Below are positions 27,347 to 33,679 of a stretch of DNA of 64,000 bases, in pieces. The stretch comes from Pelomonas sp937871895 (GTDB lineage Bacteria; Pseudomonadota; Gammaproteobacteria; Burkholderiales; Burkholderiaceae_C). The notes beneath the pieces are model-generated. The model made no database searches, was not told the DNA's origin, and worked only from the letters and a program-made list of their open reading frames with translations. How positions within the stretch are numbered: position 1 is the stretch's first letter; each line of letters opens with the position of its first letter. The stretch lies in NCBI RefSeq assembly GCF_046348265.1, contig NZ_JAXMEO010000011.1. The stretch is one strand, 5' to 3'. The translations under genes and the position numbers were made by a program.

Positions 27347-28435
27347 ATGGCCGCCCTCGCCATCACCTTCCGCCCCGACGTCCTCGCCTGGGCCAGCGTG
27401 CCCGAGGACGACGCGCGCTTCCGCCGCGTCCTGCACACCGTGCTCGCCGCCGTGGCCCTGGTCTGCGTGGTGCTGCTGCTGAGCCCCGCGCCGGTGCTCG
27501 ACCGCGCCCAGCCGCCCGAGCTGCCCGCCCGCCTCGCCAAGCTGCTGGTCGAGAAAGACCTGCCACCGCCGGTCAAGCCAAAAGTTGAGGCCCCCAAGCC
27601 CACGGAGGCCGTCAAGCCCGAGGACGCCCGCGCTCCCACGCTGCCCAAGGCCCCGCCGCTCAAAGGCGCCCCGGTCCCCGAGGCCCGCAACCCCCAGCCC
27701 AACCGCCCCCCCGGCGAGGTAGACGCCGCCCGCCGCAAGGCCGCTGGCGTGGGCCTCCTGGCCATGAAGGACGAACTCGGCGCCCTGCACAGCGCCCCGG
27801 CGGCCGCGCAGTTCAACCAAGACATCAAACCCGGCCGCGGCATCGGCACCGGCTCCGGCCCCGGCGTGGGCGCCGGCACAGATGCCGGCCTGCCCGACCG
27901 CAGCATGATCACCAGCAACGCCACCGGCGGCAGCGGCGGCATCAACACCGCCGGCTACAGCCGCAACACCGGCGGCAGCGGCCTCGCCGGCCGTGGCACC
28001 ACCCTCGTTGAAGGCGTGGCCGGTGGCGGTGGCGGTGGTGGCGGCGGCTACGGCGGAGGCGGGCAGGGCGGCAAGGGCAACACCCTGGGCGGCGGCGGCA
28101 ACCCCAGCGCAGGCGGCACCCTGCAACGCGGCGGCAGCGGCAAGGCTTCAAGGTCCCTGGAGGACGTGCGCCTCGTCTTCGAGCGCAACAAGGGCTCCAT
28201 CTACGCCATCTACAACCGCGCCTTGCGCGAAGACCCGGCCCTGCAAGGCAAGGTCGTTGTCGAACTGAGAATCGCCCCCTCAGGCGAGGTCATGGATTGC
28301 CGCATCGTCTCCACCGAACTCAAGACCCCGGACTTGGAGCGCAAGCTCGTCGCCCGCATCCAGCAGTTTGACTTTGGGGCCAAGCAGGTGGAGCAGATGG
28401 TGGTGACGTATCCGTTGGATTTCTTGCCGTCGTGA
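27347..28435 (+). CDS. TonB-like protein with AgmX/PglI C-terminal domain
   Basis: 362 residues. Cytoplasmic start, one membrane helix at about 29-50 (HTVLAAVALVCVVLLLSP), a Pro/Lys-rich periplasmic spacer (55-130), a long Gly-rich stretch (about 170-265, with GGGGGGGGYGGGGQGG) and a C-terminal domain of about 90 residues (RSLEDVRLVFERNKGSIYAIYNRALREDPALQGKV...) that matches the AgmX/PglI C-terminal family. It is the predicted transmission arm linking the ExbB/ExbD motor to envelope partners, analogous to TonB or to GltJ/AgmX. Last gene of the long run; no strong terminator seen. Confidence 0.85.
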   Translation: MAALAITFRPDVLAWASVPEDDARFRRVLHTVLAAVALVCVVLLLSPAPVLDRAQPPELPARLAKLLVEKDLPPPVKPKVEAPKPTEAVKPEDARAPTLPKAPPLKGAPVPEARNPQPNRPPGEVDAARRKAAGVGLLAMKDELGALHSAPAAAQFNQDIKPGRGIGTGSGPGVGAGTDAGLPDRSMITSNATGGSGGINTAGYSRNTGGSGLAGRGTTLVEGVAGGGGGGGGGYGGGGQGGKGNTLGGGGNPSAGGTLQRGGSGKASRSLEDVRLVFERNKGSIYAIYNRALREDPALQGKVVVELRIAPSGEVMDCRIVSTELKTPDLERKLVARIQQFDFGAKQVEQMVVTYPLDFLPS

Positions 28436-28664
28436 GGGGTAGCCGCGCTGAAGGCGGGCAGCAAGCGCTGTGACCGTGGACGACGTCGTGGCGGTCCGCT
28501 TCAACTCGCGCCTTTCGTCCGGCCTGCGGACGTTACGGTGTATCGCTCAAGTCTTGAAGGCCATTGACGTGAATCGAAAGACTGATCTGCATTGAATAAG
28601 TCGAGCCAGTCAGAGCGTTAGTCTTTCGGCGATTCGGCCCCGAGCAACGGGCGCAGGAGAAGTC
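28436..28664 (+). other. Intergenic stretch at the operon end / islet boundary
   Basis: No gene seen. Composition falls in the second half, and the stretch ends with an AGGAGA ribosome site that belonged to the truncated transposase described next. It probably contains the ancestral left flank of an older insertion sequence, but no clear inverted repeat end is visible. Confidence 0.4.
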
Positions 28665-28743
28665 GTGAGACGGAGTCGTTTTTCAGTGGAGCAGATCGTG
28701 GCGGTGCTCAAGCAGGTTGAGCTCGGCATGGCGGTGGTGGACT
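28665..28743 (+). pseudogene. Truncated IS3-family transposase OrfA (older element)
   Basis: From GTG 28665, preceded by AGGAGA, the frame reads RRSRFSVEQIVAVLKQVELGMAVVD. This is the N-terminus of the OrfA helix-turn-helix protein of IS407/ISPpy-type IS3 elements. It is cut after 26 codons exactly where the left end of a second IS3 element begins (28744). The rest is not found beyond that element's right end, so the missing part was deleted. Confidence 0.8.
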
Positions 28744-28790
28744 GAACCGCCCCGGGTTTCGAGGAGGCTCCAACTCTAGAGAATGGAGCC

Positions 28791-29114
28791 ATGAGGAAGT
28801 CCCCAAAGTTTTCACCCGAGGTGCGTGAGCGCGCCGTGAGGATGGTGCAGGAGCACCGTCACGAGCATCCGTCGCAGTGGGCTGCCATCGAATCCATCTC
28901 CAGCAAGATCGGCTGCGTGCCGCAAACGCTGCACGCCTGGGTCCGCCAGCATGAGATCGATGACGGCCAGCGTGAGGGCGTCTCGACGCTTGAAGTCCAG
29001 CGCATCAAAGAGCTGGAGCGAGAGGTGCGCGAACTGCGCAAGGCCAACGAGATCCTGAAGCTGGCCAGCGCGTTTTTCGCCCAGGCGGAGCTCGACCGCC
29101 GCATCAAGTCCTGA
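28791..29114 (+). CDS. IS3-family transposase OrfA
   Basis: 107 residues. N-terminal helix-turn-helix (FSPEVRERAVRMVQEHR...GCVPQTLHAWVRQ) that binds the IS ends, followed by a leucine-zipper-like coiled coil (IKELEREVRELRKANEILKLASAFFAQAE). The orfB frame is -1 relative to this frame and open across the region of GCGTTTTTCGCC (about 29070), a plausible programmed frameshift site producing the OrfAB transposase. Starts 47 bases inside the left end. Confidence 0.95.
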   Translation: MRKSPKFSPEVRERAVRMVQEHRHEHPSQWAAIESISSKIGCVPQTLHAWVRQHEIDDGQREGVSTLEVQRIKELEREVRELRKANEILKLASAFFAQAELDRRIKS

Positions 29115-29170
29115 AGGCCTTCGTCGACCAGCATCGCCAGCAGTTCGGGGTCGAGTCGATCTGTCGCGCC

Positions 29171-30016
29171 ATGCAGATCGCCCCGTCGGCGTACTGGCGT
29201 CATGCGGCCCGCTGGCACAACCCAGCGCTCTGCTCACGCCGCGCGCAGCGCGATGCGAGCTTGGTGCCTCTGGTTCAGCGTGTGTGGCAAGCCAACTTCC
29301 AGGTCTACGGGGCTGACAAGGTCTGGCGCCAGCTCAACCGCGAAGGCGTGGCGGTCGCACGCTGCACCGTTGAGCGGCTGATGCGCCAAGAGGGCTTGCA
29401 GGGCGTGCGCCGAGGCAAGGCGTTGCGCACCACCGTCCCTGACCCCAAGGCGCCATGCCCGCTGGACCGGGTCAATCGGCAATTCCGTGCCGAGCGACCC
29501 AACCAGCTCTGGGTCTCAGACTTCACCTACGTCTCGACCTGGCAGGGCTGGGTCTACGTGGCGTTCGTGGTGGACGTGTTCAGCCGGCGCATCGTGGGCT
29601 GGCGCCAGAGCAGTTCGATGCACACCGAGTTCGTGCTCGATGCGCTGGAGCAGGCTCTGTACGACCGCAAGCCCTCCGATGACGACGGCTTGATCCATCA
29701 CTCGGACCGTGGGTCGCAATACCTGTCCATCCGCTACAGCGAGCGCCTGGCCGAGGCAGGCATTGAGCCTTCCGTCGGCTCCAAGGGCGACAGCTACGAC
29801 AACGCCCTGGCCGAGACGATCAACGGGCTCTACAAGGCCGAGGTAATCCATCGACGCGGGCCGTGGAAGACCAAGCAGGCGGTGGAACTGGCAACGCTGG
29901 AATGGGTCGCTTGGTTCAACCACCACCGGCTGATGGAGCCGCTGGGCTACATCCCACCGGCCGAGTTCGAGGCCAACTACCATCGACAACGCGCTGGTCA
30001 GGCCGCGACCGTCTGA
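29171..30016 (+). CDS. IS3-family transposase OrfB (DDE integrase)
   Basis: 281 residues from ATG 29171; the frame is open upstream to about 29042, allowing fusion with OrfA by -1 frameshifting (in-frame text KAFVDQHRQQFGVESICRAM precedes the ATG). rve-type catalytic domain: first Asp in LWVSDFTYV, second Asp in HHSDRGSQY (with DVFSRRIVGW between), Glu in NALAETINGLYKAE. HTH_21-like N-terminus (FQVYGADKVWRQLNREG). No internal stop, so probably functional. Confidence 0.95.
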   Translation: MQIAPSAYWRHAARWHNPALCSRRAQRDASLVPLVQRVWQANFQVYGADKVWRQLNREGVAVARCTVERLMRQEGLQGVRRGKALRTTVPDPKAPCPLDRVNRQFRAERPNQLWVSDFTYVSTWQGWVYVAFVVDVFSRRIVGWRQSSSMHTEFVLDALEQALYDRKPSDDDGLIHHSDRGSQYLSIRYSERLAEAGIEPSVGSKGDSYDNALAETINGLYKAEVIHRRGPWKTKQAVELATLEWVAWFNHHRLMEPLGYIPPAEFEANYHRQRAGQAATV

Positions 30017-30058
30017 CTTAAACCAACGGGCCTCCGCGATACCCGGGGCGGTTCAGAT

Positions 30059-31525
30059 TCATCGCAGGATGCCAATGCGGCCCAGGCATGGCCAACCCTG
30101 CTTGTTCTTGTGGGGGTTGAGCGTGGCGTCGTATGTGCTGCGCTTAAAGGTCTTGCTGCAGACCGTGCATGCGAATGTGTAGCTGAGCCCGGCTTTTCCG
30201 AAGGGCTGGGGTCTGGCGCTGCGCGCGGGCGCTGGACTCTTGCGAGCGACCGGTCGAGCCGGCGCAAAGGGAGCTGTCTGTGAAACCGCACGCTGCAGAG
30301 TCGGTGCTGCCACCGGGCCCGACGCCGTGAGTTCGACGACGTAGCGCGGGCGGAAGGCTTGCCGTGTGACCGTGGCCGCGTTGACGCGGTCCAGCCGGTA
30401 GCTGCGGGATTCGCCGGTGTCAGCCTTCACGCCGAAGAGGAGTAGGTGACCGGCGCTCGTGCGGCGAACGGCATAGGGCTCGATGGTTGGCGATGTGCGC
30501 TCGCCGTCGAGCTTGGTGTAGTCGAGCTGCACGCAAAGGCGGTTGGCAGCGGCAAAGCGGATGGTCTCCAGCGATCTGGCCTCGGCGCCCCAGGCTTGGA
30601 CCATCGGTGGCATTCGCCAGGACGCATCCAGCGCGTCCCGCCCAAACACACTGCCGGGCACAGCTTCAAATGCCGGGGCGGCGATAGCTTCGTTGAGCCA
30701 GTCGAAGACCTCCGGAAGCTCCTGCCAGAACTCGGCGAAGGGCGGGCAGGTGGGCAACTGGTGGGCGAGCATCTGCTCCCACTCCACCTCGATGGCGACC
30801 CGCTCGGGCCGATCCGTGAGCGCGGCGTAGGTGGGCACTGCAATGCCCTTGAACTCGCACTTTCTGGCGAGCGTGCTGCGGACGACGGCGCGGTCTGCTT
30901 GCAGCTCTTGCCGGCGGTAGAGGTGGACCACGTCGTAGAGGTCACGGGGGCGCTGTCGTTCGGCAAGCGCTCGCACCTTCTCGGCGAACACCTCTTCAAA
31001 CGAGTAGCTCAGGACGTGGATGCCGTCAGCCGGGCGGTCGCTGTAGGGGTGGTGAACGGGGCGGAGCACGGGCGGCAGCACCAGCACTTCGTCCGCCGCT
31101 AGGTCGAGCTTGATGCGAGGTGGATCACCCGTGCGGCCCAGCGGACCGCGATAGCCAACGCGGCCTTGCGCCGACTGGCTGCCACGAGGATTGGTGAAGA
31201 CCTCGAACTTGCGCGCCTCGGGCGGTAGCTGCAGGCCGCAGGCGTCGTAGACCCACTCGCCAATCTCCTCGAAGACGCTGGCGAGGAAGGCTTCGTCCAG
31301 GTGGTCGGCATCTTGCAGGGTGAAGTCCAGGTCCTCCGAGAAGCGGTAGGTCTCGAAGTAGCACTTCTTCAAGCAGGTTCCGCCCTTGAACACCCAACGC
31401 GGGCCGATGACCGGGTGAGCGGCGATGCCGGCCAGCAGCCAGCCGAGGGCGTAGTCCTTCTCGACGACATGGGCCTGCAACTGAAGCTCAGCGGACAGGG
31501 CCAGGATCTCTTGCTTCGGGATCAC
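30059..31525 (-). CDS. AbiEii-type nucleotidyltransferase toxin fused to WYL-like and zinc-ribbon-like segments
   Basis: 488 residues. Residues 1-290 are an AbiEii/MenT-like nucleotidyltransferase: WVFKGGTCLKK (G48-G49-T50), RFSEDLDFTL (metal residues D65, D67) and the later EEVFAEKVRALAERQRPRDLYDV (K183, R194-D195). Toxins of type IV AbiE systems block growth by nucleotidyl transfer, some to tRNA. Residues of about 319-395 look like a WYL ligand-sensing domain (LDYTKLDGERTSPTIEPYAV... SYRLDRVNAATV), and the last 38 have C453-x2-C456...H472...C480, zinc-ribbon-like. This tail is unusual for AbiEii. Overlaps the antitoxin gene by four bases. Its stop is three bases from the IS end, and the gene appears intact. 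Confidence 0.88.
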   Translation of the reverse strand: MIPKQEILALSAELQLQAHVVEKDYALGWLLAGIAAHPVIGPRWVFKGGTCLKKCYFETYRFSEDLDFTLQDADHLDEAFLASVFEEIGEWVYDACGLQLPPEARKFEVFTNPRGSQSAQGRVGYRGPLGRTGDPPRIKLDLAADEVLVLPPVLRPVHHPYSDRPADGIHVLSYSFEEVFAEKVRALAERQRPRDLYDVVHLYRRQELQADRAVVRSTLARKCEFKGIAVPTYAALTDRPERVAIEVEWEQMLAHQLPTCPPFAEFWQELPEVFDWLNEAIAAPAFEAVPGSVFGRDALDASWRMPPMVQAWGAEARSLETIRFAAANRLCVQLDYTKLDGERTSPTIEPYAVRRTSAGHLLLFGVKADTGESRSYRLDRVNAATVTRQAFRPRYVVELTASGPVAAPTLQRAVSQTAPFAPARPVARKSPAPARSARPQPFGKAGLSYTFACTVCSKTFKRSTYDATLNPHKNKQGWPCLGRIGILR

Positions 31526-32331
31526 GCTTTCAGCTCAGGCAACTCAGTGGCCGGCAGCCACACGCGCCACGCCGTGGCAAGCCGATCTGCAGGCAAGGCG
31601 GGGTCAAGCTTGGCGTAGCCGGCAGATAGGTTTTGGCGACACAGCTCGATGAGGGCGCTTTGCTCGGGATGATTGCGCTGCAGCAAATAGCCGAGCCGTT
31701 TGAAGACGGCGCCGCTGCCGAGGCTCTGGGCGTATGGCCCGAACTTGGCTGCTTCCTTGGGCTGGTCACGCATGAGAGTCGCCAGCATGTCGGTCAGGTG
31801 CCGAATGCCACCGGCCAATGCCGGCTCGGCGAGCATGTCGATCAGCGTGCGCGCCGGGTCTGAGACCTGCACCTTTGCGCCACCGCGCCACACGGTTTTC
31901 AAGCCGATGAAGTTGGATGCTGCGACGGTGCGCAGCTCGAAGCGCGCTTTGCGCAGCACGGGCTTGCGGTCACGCGGTCGCTGGGTGGTCAGCACGCAGA
32001 TTGAGCCAAAGATTTGCTCGGTGAGCCCCCAGTGCTCAGCGGCGGACCAGCCGCCGATGTAGCAGGGTGCGAACATGCTTGAGGCCACGGCCCAGGGGTC
32101 TTCCAGGCCGACGTCAGCGGACGCCGACTCGATGGGTACGGGCACATACGCACCGCGCTTGACCCGAGCGAGCCAACCGGCCCGAGACCAGGCTGCCAAC
32201 CTGCGCGCTGCAACTGCGGGTGTCGTAGCCAAGCTGCGGGCTGCGTCTTCTGCCGTGAGCACTTGCGCGCCACTGCGCAGCAGCAGGCTGAGCTGTTCGC
32301 GAGAGGTGGCGCTGAGTCCGGAGGGCTTCAT
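31522..32331 (-). CDS. AbiEi-family antitoxin / transcriptional regulator
   Basis: 269 residues. N-terminal winged helix (SREQLSLLLRSGAQVLTAEDAARSLATTPAVAARRLAAWSRAGWLARVKRGAYVPV, about 8-65) typical of AbiEi antitoxins, which repress their own operon and neutralise the AbiEii toxin without forming a stable complex (type IV). The C-terminal part (YIGGWSAAEHWGLTEQIFGSICVLTTQRPR... VQVSDPARTLIDMLAEP) is the AbiEi antitoxin domain. First gene of the minus-strand pair, ATGA overlap with the toxin. An inverted repeat just upstream of its start is a likely autoregulatory site. Confidence 0.9.
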   Translation of the reverse strand: MKPSGLSATSREQLSLLLRSGAQVLTAEDAARSLATTPAVAARRLAAWSRAGWLARVKRGAYVPVPIESASADVGLEDPWAVASSMFAPCYIGGWSAAEHWGLTEQIFGSICVLTTQRPRDRKPVLRKARFELRTVAASNFIGLKTVWRGGAKVQVSDPARTLIDMLAEPALAGGIRHLTDMLATLMRDQPKEAAKFGPYAQSLGSGAVFKRLGYLLQRNHPEQSALIELCRQNLSAGYAKLDPALPADRLATAWRVWLPATELPELKA

Positions 32332-32336
32332 GCGCT

Positions 32337-32364
32337 ATATCGTAAGAGCAATTACGTCAGATAT
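32337..32364 (-). promoter_or_regulatory. Inverted repeat upstream of the AbiE operon
   Basis: Perfect CGTAA-6-TTACG at 32341-32356, nested in ATAT...ATAT, six bases upstream of the AbiEi start codon. AbiEi proteins are known to bind inverted repeats at their own promoter; that this is the operator is inferred from position and symmetry. Confidence 0.6.
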
Positions 32365-32505
32365 GGTGACGCTATTGCGCTCTGAGTGTAGTAAATCGCA
32401 GACGACTGCCGCCGTCGTCCGGTTCAGCGTGCTGCACGAGTCGCGGGGCCCAATAAGGGCAAGGTGCCAGCGCACGCGGGGCGGGTGGCAGCGCCTGGCT
32501 CCCGG

Positions 32506-32580
32506 TGGTCCCGCCGACAGGAATCGAACCTGTATTTGCCGCTTAGGAGGCGGCCGTTCTATCCATTGAACTACGGCGAG
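32506..32580 (-). tRNA. tRNA-Arg (anticodon CCT)
   Basis: On the minus strand all arms fold: acceptor CTCGCCG with CGGCGGG (one G-U pair), D-arm GTTC/GAAC, anticodon stem GCCGC/GCGGC with loop CTCCTAA (anticodon CCT, reads AGG), T-arm ACAGG-TTCGATT-CCTGT, discriminator A and an encoded CCA. Its 3' end faces the AbiE/IS islet, the usual side for integration, though I found no direct repeat of the tRNA end on the far side. Confidence 0.95.
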
Positions 32581-32685
32581 CGAGGGGGCGGATTCTATGA
32601 GTCCCTCAGCCTCACACCTGCGGCATGCCGGCGATTGGGCGCGGCAAGTTTCCTTCGACGGCAGCTGCGCGGCGGCAGCTAGCCT

Positions 32686-33654
32686 TCAAGGCTGGCCGGT
32701 CTCAGCCGGCTTCGCGGGGGCGTCGGGGCGGCTCAGGATGCGGCGGGCGATGTAGCCCCACTCGGTGTCCTCGGGGCGCTTCCAGGTCAGCATGAGGGCG
32801 ATGCCGGTGCCTGGCCCCTGGAAGTAGCGAACGCGGAAGGCATGGGGGCCTTTGGTGAGCTTGACCGAGGCTTTCACCGCAGCGGGGGCATGGATGCCGT
32901 CGTTGTTGAGCACCTCGACGCCGTCAATGCTGAGGCTGGAGCCGTCGTCTGACAGCAGCAGGATGTCGCGTGTCATGTCTTGCGGCATGTCCACGGTGAA
33001 GCGGATGTCGAGCCCGAACCACTCGATCCTGTCCATGCCCGGGAAGCCTTCGCGGAAGTCGCGGGGCGAGATGTTGAGCTGCGAGAGGCAGACGGTTTTC
33101 ACGGGCTTGCGGTTGCGCATGTCGGCCAGCGAGCTGGCGCCGACGCGCAGGTTGTAGACCTCGGCAACCATGGCCCGGTCCGGGGTGTCGGCACATTCCT
33201 CGAAGAGCCGGGCCGGGCTGGCAGCTTTGGCGGCACCGGCGGCGTCGGCACCAGTGCCGGTGCCGACGGTGGGCGCAGGCGCGGCCGTGGGTGGCGCCAC
33301 GGCCACCGGGGCGGGCGAAGGCGCTGGAGGCGCCTCGACCTTGATGATCTCCACCGGTGGCGGCTCGAGGGGCTGCGGCAGATTGGGCAGCGGGAGCTTG
33401 GGCGGCTCAAGCTCAACGCGCGGTGGAGGCGGCGGGGGCGGTTTGTGCTCGGGCGGGTGGAGGGCGACGTCGCTGCTGGCGGCCTGGGGCCGCGAGTGCA
33501 CCTGGTTGCGCCAGACCAGGCTGGCGATGAGCACGAGCACATGGGCCAGCACCACCAAGGCCAACGCCAAGGTGTTGGAGCCGCGTTGCCAGGGCCGTGC
33601 GACTTGGGGCAGGGCCAGTGTGGCGTCCGGGCTGGGGTTGGCCGCGTCGGTCAT
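32686..33654 (-). CDS. TonB-shaped membrane protein with PA14-like C-terminal domain
   Basis: 322 residues. Cytoplasmic N-terminus, one membrane helix (about 27-48), a Pro-rich periplasmic linker (about 66-135, KPPPPPPPRVELEPPKLPLPNLPQPLEPPP), then a C-terminal domain with EWFGLDIRFTVDMPQDMTRDILLLSDDGSSLSIDGVEVLNNDGIH, which resembles PA14 carbohydrate-binding domains (SDDGSxLxIDG core). The architecture is TonB-like, but the usual TonB C-terminal fold is replaced by a sugar-binding-like module. It lies 25 bases after the GH2 gene on the same strand, so it may help saccharide recognition at the envelope. Function not established. Confidence 0.7.
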   Translation of the reverse strand: MTDAANPSPDATLALPQVARPWQRGSNTLALALVVLAHVLVLIASLVWRNQVHSRPQAASSDVALHPPEHKPPPPPPPRVELEPPKLPLPNLPQPLEPPPVEIIKVEAPPAPSPAPVAVAPPTAAPAPTVGTGTGADAAGAAKAASPARLFEECADTPDRAMVAEVYNLRVGASSLADMRNRKPVKTVCLSQLNISPRDFREGFPGMDRIEWFGLDIRFTVDMPQDMTRDILLLSDDGSSLSIDGVEVLNNDGIHAPAAVKASVKLTKGPHAFRVRYFQGPGTGIALMLTWKRPEDTEWGYIARRILSRPDAPAKPAETGQP

Positions 33655-33679
33655 GGGAAGGGCGGGAACTGCTCGATGC

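Larger units (their letters stand above)
28744..30055 (+). mobile_element. IS3-family insertion sequence, intact
   Basis: 1312 bases bounded by terminal inverted repeats beginning TGAACCGCCCCGGGT: left end 28744 onwards, right end to 30055, with 23 of 25 positions matching. Contains orfA and orfB in a -1 relationship. Flanking trinucleotides are GAC (left) and GAT (right), so no perfect target duplication is present, and the truncated OrfA on the left does not resume on the right. This suggests IS-mediated deletion or recombination after insertion. Confidence 0.93.

Noticed and set aside
28741..30058. Target-site duplication of the IS3 element
   Set aside because: Flanking bases GAC and GAT do not match, so no duplication is claimed.
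28436..32580. Integrase-type genomic island with att sites at tRNA-Arg
   Set aside because: No integrase gene and no repeat of the tRNA 3' end were found; kept only as a tentative islet.
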